20,967 nt of DNA, taken from positions 1-20,967 of the forward strand of contig CAJYBN010000027.1 in the NCBI GenBank assembly GCA_913064925.1, given 5' to 3'. Both the position numbers and the translations under genes were made by a program. The notes beneath the pieces were generated by a model, which saw only the letters and a program-made list of their open reading frames with translations, did no database searches and was not told where the DNA came from. The DNA is from an uncultured Peptococcaceae bacterium (GTDB lineage Bacteria; Bacillota; Desulfotomaculia; Desulfotomaculales; Desulfallaceae). Positions 15,052-20,967 of the stretch are shown piece by piece (position 1 is the first letter of the stretch; each line of letters begins with the position of its first letter).

Positions 15052-15126
15052 TGGAGCGGGTGAAGGGGATCGAACCCTCAGCCCTCAGCTTGGGAAGCTG
15101 ATGCTCTACCATTGAGCTACACCCGC
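15052..15126 (-). tRNA. tRNA-Gly (anticodon CCC)
   Basis: The cloverleaf folds fully: acceptor GCGGGTG/CACCCGC, D-arm GCTC/GAGC, anticodon arm TCAGC/GCTGA with loop TTCCCAA (anticodon CCC), five-base variable region, and T-arm GAGGG/CCCTT with loop TTCGATC. The discriminator is T and the CCA end is encoded (75 bases including CCA). It reads GGG codons. It has its own promoter and terminator and probably served as an integration site. Confidence 0.95.
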
Positions 15127-15163
15127 CCATTTTCATGTTGAGTATATTTTTTTTATTATATGC

Positions 15164-15192
15164 ATTATATGCATTTGCACAACAAAAGTCAA
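15164..15192 (-). promoter_or_regulatory. Strong promoter of tRNA-Gly
   Basis: TTGACT (15187-15192), 17-base spacer, TATAAT (15164-15169) on the minus strand, about 38 bases upstream of the tRNA 5' end. Confidence 0.85.
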
Positions 15193-15241
15193 GTCCACCG
15201 TCTGTTTTTCCTGTTTTTGGCCGGCCAACAAAAACCACGCT

Positions 15242-15469
15242 GTCGGTAAGGGTGCCGCGCTCTATACGGTGCAGGGCCTGCTATTCCATCAATCTGCGCA
15301 ACAATTCTATGAGGGTCAGCACCAGCTTAGCCAGGCCCTGCTCCACGTTGTCCGGGTCGGCGCTGATCCTTGATGGGAACGGCCTGGCGGTTTTAGCCAG
15401 TTCCTCGGCAAACTCATCCAGCAATTCTTTGTCGCAGTCAAAAGTCGTTTTCATCCCCCGCTTACGCAC
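15242..15469 (-). pseudogene. gvpK: Broken gas vesicle protein K gene
   Basis: The 62-codon frame ending at 15281 contains the conserved GvpK N-terminal block (DPDNVEQGLAKLVLTLIELL then RRLME). A TAG at 15281-15283 falls where the family has Arg, and the same frame continues as QALHRIERGTLTD, again GvpK-like, before homology stops near 15242. The downstream sequence then becomes the tRNA-Gly promoter. The gene is therefore both interrupted by a nonsense codon and truncated at its 3' end. Candidate starts are GTG 15469 or ATG 15454, neither with a good ribosome site. No other gas vesicle genes are in the window. Confidence 0.75.
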
Positions 15470-15534
15470 CAGGTTTTAGTTTAGTTGCCAGATATTAATA
15501 AATAAAAAATTATCGTCACGTCCTGCATGAGATT

Positions 15535-15563
15535 TTTACAGTTTATGTCATAGAATATATAAA
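15535..15563 (+). promoter_or_regulatory. Promoter for the endolysin gene
   Basis: TTTACA (15535-15540), 17-base spacer, TATAAA (15558-15563), leaving a leader of about 110 bases before the TTG start. The leader shows no recognised RNA motif. Confidence 0.65.
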
Positions 15564-15677
15564 CACCCCATTTTTACCAGCGGATTGAGACAGCGTCCCT
15601 TACGGACGGTGAGCCATTTGTCAGCTATTCCAGAACACTGCACGCTTGGAAAAGCGTTTGGAGGAGAGTGATCAAAA

Positions 15678-16997
15678 TTGCCGGTAATCGTTATCGATCC
15701 GGGGCATGGCGGGCAGGAAGTCGGAGCCGTACACGGCCAGCACCGCGAAAAAGTGTTTAACCTGATCATTGCCGATAAAACCGCCCGTTTTCTCAATGCC
15801 AATTATGACGCGGCGGTACATTTGACCAGGATCGGCGACATAACCATGGGGCTAAACGAGCGAGCGATATATGCTAATCAATTGCAGGCCCGGCTTTTTG
15901 TTTCACTGCATGTCAACGCCGGGGGAGGGACGGGTTTTGAAAGCTATATTTATACCCACGCCGGTTCAACCACACAGCAGTACAGGGAGATCATACACGA
16001 TTGGCTGGCCGGTTTTTACAAAGAACGGGGCATTGTGGACCGGGGCAAAAAAAAGGCTAACTTTGCAGTGCTCCGCAAAACGGCCATGTCGGCCGTATTG
16101 CTGGAAAACCTTTTTATCGACCAGGAAACGGATTTATCCTGGTTGTTAAACAACGATTTTCTGAGTGCGCTGGGGACGGCCATCGGCCAGGGTGTAGCCA
16201 GGGCGCTGCAATTAGACGACAAAAAGCCCGGCGGCGGGAGCGTGCCCGTTCGGGTGCCCGTAACCACGCAGCCCGACAGGGCCAGGCAGTTTTTGCAGGC
16301 CCAAAATCCCGCCGCACCTGACTTTATTAACATTTATGTAGAAATGGGGCAGCTTTACCGGATCCGCTGGGACGCTGTTTTCGCCCAGTCATGCAAAGAA
16401 ACGCTTTATTGGAAATTTGGGGGCAGCGTAAAACCGGAACAAAACAATTTCGGCGGGCTGGGCACCTTCGACGGCAAACAAAGGGCCTCCTTTAAAACAC
16501 CCCGGGAGGGTATCGAAGCCCAGTTCCAGCACTGGCATGCTTATTGTCACGGGGGCGAACTGCCGCCGGGCCGGCCGGAACTGGACCCCCGACGCCGTGC
16601 AGTGCTTGCCGCCGGCTGGGGCGGCACCGTGAACTTCGTTGAGGACCTGGGCGGCAAGTGGGCTCCCTCACCGGATTACGGGGTGAGTATAGTCAGGGAT
16701 TTTATGGCTCGCTTCGTGGATGAAGTTATGCCGGCAACCGGCCCGGGTTCCGGGCCCACCCCTCCCCCGCAGGAACCGGCTCCATCGCCTCAACTGCCCG
16801 GCCCTACCCCTCCCCCGCAGGAACCCGTTCAGCCGCCTCCCCACAGCGTCCCGGAGTGGAACCCGGCAGCGGAAATCCAGCGCCTGCGGGAAGCAGGGTT
16901 AATTGTCGATGACCATCCGCCGGATGCCAATGTCACCTGGGGTGAATTCGCCACGGTAATAAATCGTCTGAGGGACAAATACAACCTGAAAGGATAG
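15678..16997 (+). CDS. Two-domain endolysin: N-acetylmuramoyl-L-alanine amidase plus glucosaminidase
   Basis: Residues 1-180 are an Amidase_3 zinc domain with ligands H10 (DPGHGG), E24 and H78 (SLHVN) and catalytic E143 (LLENLF). Residues about 207-345 are a lysozyme-like glucosaminidase domain with the likely catalytic E241 (AQSCKETLYWKFGG). A Pro-rich linker with a 48-base repeat follows, then a short helical tail (about 397-435, EIQRLREAGLI, WGEFATVINRL) resembling an S-layer-homology-like wall-binding unit. Starting at TTG 15678 (GGAGGAG 11 bases upstream) the protein begins directly with the catalytic strand and has no signal peptide, so it would need a holin or lysis for release, as phage endolysins do. 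It may be a prophage leftover or a domesticated sporulation lysin. Confidence 0.9.
   Translation: MPVIVIDPGHGGQEVGAVHGQHREKVFNLIIADKTARFLNANYDAAVHLTRIGDITMGLNERAIYANQLQARLFVSLHVNAGGGTGFESYIYTHAGSTTQQYREIIHDWLAGFYKERGIVDRGKKKANFAVLRKTAMSAVLLENLFIDQETDLSWLLNNDFLSALGTAIGQGVARALQLDDKKPGGGSVPVRVPVTTQPDRARQFLQAQNPAAPDFINIYVEMGQLYRIRWDAVFAQSCKETLYWKFGGSVKPEQNNFGGLGTFDGKQRASFKTPREGIEAQFQHWHAYCHGGELPPGRPELDPRRRAVLAAGWGGTVNFVEDLGGKWAPSPDYGVSIVRDFMARFVDEVMPATGPGSGPTPPPQEPAPSPQLPGPTPPPQEPVQPPPHSVPEWNPAAEIQRLREAGLIVDDHPPDANVTWGEFATVINRLRDKYNLKG
16758..16825 (+). repeat. 48-base direct repeat in the endolysin linker
   Basis: The 20-base block at 16758-16777 recurs exactly at 16806-16825. It encodes the duplicated GPTPPPQEP linker unit. 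Confidence 0.9.
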
Positions 16998-17019
16998 TCC
17001 CGGCTTGCGTTAAGAAGCA

Positions 17020-17048
17020 AAGGGGTAACCCCATTGCGGTTACCCCTT
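17020..17048. terminator. Terminator after the endolysin gene
   Basis: An 11-base perfect stem AAGGGGTAACC/GGTTACCCCTT with a seven-base loop, 23 bases past the stop. The T tract is weak on the plus strand and somewhat better on the minus strand (TTTGCTTCTT). Confidence 0.65.
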
Positions 17049-17054
17049 CAGAAT

Positions 17055-17193
17055 GTTTACAGAGGGCACTTCCGTTACCTTCGCTCACTCCAAACTCCGC
17101 GGCTCGCTCGGGGCGAAACCGGGCCGCCCCGTGTTCATTTCCTGTCTCAGTTCGGGCTGGCGCGCGCGTCCTGCTCGCACCTCCCGGTTTCGC
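17055..17193 (+). repeat. Dispersed GC-rich repeat, copy B (fullest copy)
   Basis: It begins with the core shared with copies A and D, then continues into the GC-rich part shared with copy C. It contains an 11-base perfect inverted repeat, GCGAAACCGGG (17113-17123) and CCCGGTTTCGC (17183-17193). It fills the space between the convergent endolysin and HAD genes, which holds no gene. Confidence 0.75.
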
Positions 17194-17330
17194 TCCTTCG
17201 CTGCGCCAAGAGTTGTTACCCGGCGCTCCGTACGTCGTTCGCTCTAAAAACGAAAGCGCCCCGCTATGGTTTATCAACAACCCCGGCCCGGCGGCTTTGC
17301 CGCCACCGGGCAGCCCTCAACGCGTGGGTA
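17194..17330. other. Intergenic remainder with a GC-rich hairpin
   Basis: This part has no coding signal. It contains a hairpin GGCGGC/GCCGCC (17290-17304) extended by GCC/GGC arms to 17286-17311, 20 bases past the HAD stop. It lacks a T run on the minus strand, so it is at best a weak terminator. Confidence 0.45.
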
Positions 17331-17972
17331 TTAGTTCAGGCTTTTTAAGACCTCCACCAGGTCGGGCCAGGTGTCCACGATATGGTCGGGCCCGGCCGCC
17401 TGCAAGTCCTCCCGGGAAGCCATGCCCCAGGTTACCCCGATAGTAGTCACGTTGGCCGCCCGGCCGGCCTGCACATCAAACAAGCTGTCTCCCACGAAAA
17501 CGGCGCGGTCCGGCGCAGCGCCCAGCTTCTCCAGGCCGCGCAGCACCGGCTCGGCGTCGGGCTTGGGTTTCTCCACATCTTCCAGGGCAACCACCACATC
17601 GAGGTAACGGTCCAGCCCGGTGGTGGCGATGCCCCGCCGGGCCATGGGCCGCCGCTTGGACGTTACCACCCCCACTCCCTTCACCAGCGGCCTTATTTGC
17701 CGCAGCGCCTCCGCAGTGCCTGGAAACAGCTTGATATACTGGTCGTGGATGGTAAGCTGGTAGTTCACGTAACAGTCAAAAAATTCCTGCCACCTGTCCC
17801 CGGCAAATTGCCGGCAGGCGTCGCGCAGGGGCAGTCCCACCGTCTTCATCACCGCGCCGTTGTCCCAGGGAATGTTCATTTTCCGGAACACGTGGCGAAA
17901 AGTAGTTTCTATCAGCGGCAGGGAATCCAACAGGGTGCCGTCCAGGTCAAACAAAACGTAGTCTTTGGGCAT
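17331..17972 (-). CDS. HAD-superfamily phosphatase (PpaX/phosphoglycolate phosphatase type)
   Basis: The 213-residue protein has all four HAD motifs: nucleophile D9-x-D11 (FDLDGTLLDS), a motif II Thr-Ser (VVTSK, about 98-102), a motif III Lys in EKPKPDAEP, and the acidic motif IV GDSLFDVQAG. The helical cap lies between motifs I and II, making it subclass IA. Relatives hydrolyse pyrophosphate released by HPr kinase (PpaX) or 2-phosphoglycolate (Gph); sequence alone does not separate them. The start ATG has AGGAGAGG upstream. It stands 150 bases from the ligase gene, with an AT-rich gap that may hold a promoter (TATAAT near 18097). Confidence 0.9.
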   Translation of the reverse strand: MPKDYVLFDLDGTLLDSLPLIETTFRHVFRKMNIPWDNGAVMKTVGLPLRDACRQFAGDRWQEFFDCYVNYQLTIHDQYIKLFPGTAEALRQIRPLVKGVGVVTSKRRPMARRGIATTGLDRYLDVVVALEDVEKPKPDAEPVLRGLEKLGAAPDRAVFVGDSLFDVQAGRAANVTTIGVTWGMASREDLQAAGPDHIVDTWPDLVEVLKSLN

Positions 17973-18122
17973 GTTTATTTCCTCTCCTGGTGCAAATTAC
18001 TTATAAAGGGGGCTTTTGTTTCCTTCCTCATTCCCGGAAACTAAAAGCGCCAGCCAAAGATTAACAACATCCTCTACTTATTACATAAGTTTATTATATA
18101 ACAAATAACAAACGATGCCTCG

Positions 18123-19457
18123 TCAGATACTGTACTTTTCCACCAAGCCCGCAATGCCGTCCCGCTCCGCCACAGCGCACGCGTCGTCCGCCGGGCAGCG
18201 GCCCTCCCGCAGGCGCTTCCACAGCGGTTCCAAAAAGGTTTCCTCGCCCTGTCCCCGGGACTTCAGACCCCGGCTGCTGATTTCCAGCATCCGCTGGGCC
18301 AGCTTCAGCACGCCGGTACCGCCGGCGCGAGCCCGCGGCCCGTGCTTAACGGCGGCGTCGTGCAGTTCCCGCAGCAGTTCCCAGGGATAAGCTTCCACCA
18401 GCGCCCGGGCTTCAGGCAGGTTTTCCAGCAGGCCCAGGGTCAGGGCCGTTACGCACAGCTCCTCGCCCGGCGGCTGCTGGCAGTTGACCCTGTTTTCCAG
18501 GGTGAAATACTCGGACAGCCTGGCGTCGTGCCAGCAAAAGGTGTAGTGCCGGTTAAGGTCGGCGTATTGCGGCACCAGGGGCACGGCGCTGCCCTTCTCG
18601 TCCTCGCCCTGCGCGTTCTCCCCGGCCTGGTAATATTCCGTGAAGCTGCCGTAGCGAAATATGCCCAGGCAGCGGCCTTCCCGCACCACGAACACGGGCT
18701 TGAACCCGCAAATGTGGCGCAGGTAGTCTTCCCAGTCCGCAAATGGTCGCACGGTCATCCCCACCCGCGGGTCGTCCGGCAGCCACCAGTACCAGAAAGC
18801 CTCGGCCAGGGCGCGGTGTTCCGCGTCCGCTTTCCCGCGCCACACAGCCGAATTGGCGGTAAGCGCCAGCTGGGCACCGGAAAGCCCGTTGCACACGTTG
18901 ACGGCATCGGCGCCCTCGGCCAGGCTCACGTCAATATGCGCCTGGTTGGTGGCGGAAACAGTGAACAAGCTGACCCGGTCGTTGCCGAAGACCCGGTTCC
19001 AAAAAAGGTTGCGGGATTTCTTGCTCATCAGGTACTCGCCCGGCGGGGAAACCGGCTGCAGCCCCAGGCCGAGGAACCTGACCCCCTCCCTGTCGCCGAA
19101 CCGCCGCAGCAGCCGCTTGATTTCCTCCAGGCGGCGGGCCAGTTTAAACAGGTTGTCCTCATAGGCCAGGGCTACCTCCAGCTTGCAGTAACCCGTTTCG
19201 GTGGTAATAATGTCGTGGCGGTTTGCGCGGGGGCAGGTCGCTCCCACCGGGTCCCCGGTGCCGGGATCCGTCATCAGGTTCCAGCCCTCGCCCGCCAGGA
19301 AATGCCACAGCTTTACAATTTTATCATAATCAACGGCGGTCCCGTCGCCGTTTACCGCCGGGAATTTCAATTCCGCCCCGGCGCAGCGCGGTTTACCCGC
19401 CCGCCGGCGTTCCTTTTCCCGAAATGCTTCCTCCAGCTGCACAAACAGTTGCTTCAC
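18123..19457 (-). CDS. Glutamate-cysteine ligase-like enzyme (GCS2/plant-type)
   Basis: Family members join the gamma-carboxyl of glutamate to cysteine with ATP, the first step of glutathione or related thiol synthesis. Visible motifs are GAELKFP (about 27-33) near the N-terminus, SATNQAHIDVS (about 168-178), ANSAVWRGK, and a C-terminal ENRVNCQQP, in the order expected for the GCS2-type fold; 444 residues is normal. I use GTG 19457, since GGGGGAG lies six bases upstream; the longer frame to 19496 runs back into proA. The gene follows proA by 14 bases and is probably cotranscribed. No glutathione synthetase is in the window, so the product may be gamma-glutamylcysteine or another gamma-glutamyl amide. 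Confidence 0.85.
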   Translation of the reverse strand: MKQLFVQLEEAFREKERRRAGKPRCAGAELKFPAVNGDGTAVDYDKIVKLWHFLAGEGWNLMTDPGTGDPVGATCPRANRHDIITTETGYCKLEVALAYEDNLFKLARRLEEIKRLLRRFGDREGVRFLGLGLQPVSPPGEYLMSKKSRNLFWNRVFGNDRVSLFTVSATNQAHIDVSLAEGADAVNVCNGLSGAQLALTANSAVWRGKADAEHRALAEAFWYWWLPDDPRVGMTVRPFADWEDYLRHICGFKPVFVVREGRCLGIFRYGSFTEYYQAGENAQGEDEKGSAVPLVPQYADLNRHYTFCWHDARLSEYFTLENRVNCQQPPGEELCVTALTLGLLENLPEARALVEAYPWELLRELHDAAVKHGPRARAGGTGVLKLAQRMLEISSRGLKSRGQGEETFLEPLWKRLREGRCPADDACAVAERDGIAGLVEKYSI

Positions 19458-19471
19458 GTCACGCTCCCCCG

Positions 19472-20725
19472 TTATTGTCCCATTACGTGCCCGCACCCGC
19501 GCACCACGTACTTGTAAGTGGTGAGGTCGCGCATGCCGACCGGCCCGCGGGCGTGCAGCCGGTCGGTGGAAATGCCGATCTCCGCGCCCATGCCCAGGGC
19601 GCCGCCGTCGTTGAACATGGTAGAGGCGTTGACCAGCACCACCGAGGAGTCAACGCGTTCCTCGAAATAGCTGATGCACGAATAATTTTCGCTCACCACG
19701 GCGTCGGTGTGGTGCGAACCGTAAGTGTTGATGTGCTCTACGGCCTCCTCCACCGAGTCCACCACCCGGCAGCTGATGACCAGGTCCAAATACTCGGTGC
19801 GCCAGTCGTCCTCACCGGCCGCCTCCGCCCAGGGCAATATCTCCCTGGTGGCGGGGCAACCCTTAATGACGACGCCTTCCCGGCGCAGCGCCCCGCCCAC
19901 GGCCGGCAGCGCCCGGGCAGCGATATCCCGGTGCACCAGCATGGTCTCGGCGGCGTTGCACACCTCGGGCATCAGCACCTTGGAATCAACCACCACCGCG
20001 GCGGCCTTCTCCATGTCCGCGTCCCGGTCCACGTACACGTGACAGATTCCGTTGTAGTGCTTCAGCAGCGGTATTTTGGCCTGCTCGTGCACAAACTTGA
20101 TCAGCCCGGGCCCGCCCCGGGGCACCAGCAGGTCAACCAGCCCCTCCTGCTTGACCAGGGCCGTAGTGGCGGCCCGGTCGGCGGTGGTGATCACCTGCAC
20201 CGCGCCGGCGGGAAGCCCGGCTTCTTCCAGCGCCGCGGCCCAAAGCTCCCCCAGGCGGGTGTTGGTGCGCACCGTTTCCGCTCCTCCCTTTAAAATCACC
20301 GCGTTGCCCGCCTTCATGCCCAGCGCCCCCACGTTAACCGTAACATGCGGCCGCGCCTCGTATATTACGCCGATCACCCCGATGGGGACCCGCACCCGGG
20401 AAACTTGCAGGCCGGTAGGTCTCTTGACGCAGAAATCGGCGGAACCCACCGGGTCGGGAAGCCGGGCGATTTCGTGCAGCGCTGCGATGCGGGAGCGGAT
20501 TTTCTTTTCCCCAAAAGCCAGGCGGTCCACCAGCCGCTTGGGGAGCCCCGACTGCTCGGCCGCCCGCATGTCCTCCCGGTTGGCGGCCAGCACGGACTCC
20601 GCTTCTTCTTCCAGCAGCCGGGCCATGGCCATGATGGCCCGGTTTTTGTGTTCCGTGCGGGCGACGGCCAGCTGCCCGGCCGCCTTCTTGGCCCGCAGGG
20701 CCATGTCCTTGATTTGCTGTTCCAT
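19472..20725 (-). CDS. proA: Gamma-glutamyl phosphate reductase
   Basis: ProA reduces gamma-glutamyl phosphate to glutamate semialdehyde with NADPH, the second step of proline synthesis from glutamate. The 417-residue protein shows the family's motifs: PIGVIGVIYEARPHVT (about 114-129), NAVILKGG, the catalytic Cys C256 in LMPEVCNAAET, and the C-terminal GPVGMRDLTTYKYVVRGCG. The ATG at 20725 has a GGGGGG ribosome site 7 bases upstream. The usual partner proB is not visible here and may lie beyond the window edge or elsewhere. The upstream intergenic region carries repeat copy D within a large hairpin. Confidence 0.97.
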   Translation of the reverse strand: MEQQIKDMALRAKKAAGQLAVARTEHKNRAIMAMARLLEEEAESVLAANREDMRAAEQSGLPKRLVDRLAFGEKKIRSRIAALHEIARLPDPVGSADFCVKRPTGLQVSRVRVPIGVIGVIYEARPHVTVNVGALGMKAGNAVILKGGAETVRTNTRLGELWAAALEEAGLPAGAVQVITTADRAATTALVKQEGLVDLLVPRGGPGLIKFVHEQAKIPLLKHYNGICHVYVDRDADMEKAAAVVVDSKVLMPEVCNAAETMLVHRDIAARALPAVGGALRREGVVIKGCPATREILPWAEAAGEDDWRTEYLDLVISCRVVDSVEEAVEHINTYGSHHTDAVVSENYSCISYFEERVDSSVVLVNASTMFNDGGALGMGAEIGISTDRLHARGPVGMRDLTTYKYVVRGCGHVMGQ

Positions 20726-20740
20726 GAATAACCCCCCAGA

Positions 20741-20814
20741 GTGTTGACAAAGGGCGTTTCTGTTACCTTCGCTTCACACCAGGAAACTCAAAACGCCTGT
20801 CAAGGTTTGTCAAC
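20741..20814. repeat. Dispersed repeat, copy D, inside a long inverted repeat
   Basis: GTTGACAAA (20743-20751) pairs with TTTGTCAAC (20806-20814), and GGCGTTT (20753-20759) with AAACGCC (20791-20797). The left arm and loop carry the GTTACCTTCGCT core shared with copies A and B. It lies immediately upstream of the proA ribosome site. Confidence 0.65.
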
Positions 20815-20834
20815 AGCGTCGCGCGTTTTACCCG

Positions 20835-20967
20835 TTAATCCCCGGACGCCTGCCGGCAGCTCATCCCGTTGCGGCGGAACATGCAGCGTTCCCGCATGTT
20901 ACAGGAAGTGCAGCGGTCCTTGTTGATTTCTTCCATTTCGCCCTCGCCCAGCTTGCAGGCAAAGGAG
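20835..20967 (-). CDS. C-terminal end of a cysteine-rich protein, partial
   Basis: An open frame enters from the window edge and ends at TAA 20835-20837; 44 codons are visible. The tail has five cysteines, in ACKLGEG, RCTSCNMRERC and MSCRQ, a spacing that suggests binding of an iron-sulfur cluster or zinc. I do not recognise the family. It would be upstream of proA on the same strand, separated by about 110 bases containing the copy D hairpin. Confidence 0.6.
   Translation of the reverse strand, partial: SFACKLGEGEMEEINKDRCTSCNMRERCMFRRNGMSCRQASGD

Noticed and set aside
15023..15238. Minus-strand ORF covering the tRNA
   Set aside because: It reads through tRNA-Gly and its promoter; it is merely the open frame continuing from the gvpK remnant.
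15564..15677. Endolysin leader considered as a riboswitch
   Set aside because: Some short complementary stretches exist, but none matches a known aptamer pattern that I can recognise.
14050..17193. Short repeats considered as a CRISPR array
   Set aside because: The copies are kilobases apart, without regular spacers, and no cas genes are present.
18342..20293. Two large plus-strand ORFs antisense to the ligase and proA
   Set aside because: Both lie fully opposite strongly supported genes in GC-rich DNA, where long spurious frames are expected.

Overview
The window looks like a piece of chromosome from a GC-rich anaerobic Bacillota of the Desulfotomaculum/Pelotomaculum type (Peptococcaceae). 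The main evidence is a dsrA-dsrB-dsrD cluster encoding Firmicutes-style dissimilatory sulfite reductase, together with the clostridial SCIFF peptide and its radical SAM maturase, MurA, RlmH and many GTG or TTG starts. The species cannot be fixed from the sequence alone. Nearly all genes lie on the minus strand.

Layout. 1-2169 (+): a HEAT-repeat protein and an unrecognised partner with overlapping reading frames. 2147-6384 (-): a sulfite-reduction cluster read dsrA, dsrB, dsrD, a TPR protein, then a YkgJ-type cysteine-cluster protein; it has a long, structured leader. 6945-13676 (-): housekeeping and cell-envelope genes, namely rlmH, murA, a membrane-anchored gluzincin-like peptidase, a membrane TPR protein, a LysM-G5-M23 peptidase, then scfB and the 50-residue scfA (absent from a simple ORF list because of its length).

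13800-17330 is a decayed, mobile-element-rich strip. It holds a coiled-coil/membrane protein remnant, a GC-rich dispersed repeat interrupted by what looks like the 5' end of a group II intron, a small AT-rich two-helix membrane protein, the N-terminal remnant of a tyrosine integrase directly beside tRNA-Gly(CCC), a broken gvpK (gas vesicle) gene, and an intact two-domain phage-type endolysin. I read this as the scar of an element that integrated at tRNA-Gly.

17331-20967 (-): a HAD phosphatase, a glutamate-cysteine ligase-like enzyme, proA, and the cysteine-rich tail of a gene leaving the window.

Several starts were moved from the longest frame to an internal TTG, GTG or ATG because a strong Shine-Dalgarno sequence lies inside the longest frame (dsrA, the M23 peptidase, the ligase, murA, the membrane TPR protein). 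The observations I find most worth following are the dsrA leader with mutually exclusive pairings and a possible 14-codon leader peptide, the four-copy dispersed repeat with its intron insertion, and the integrase/tRNA/gvpK graveyard.
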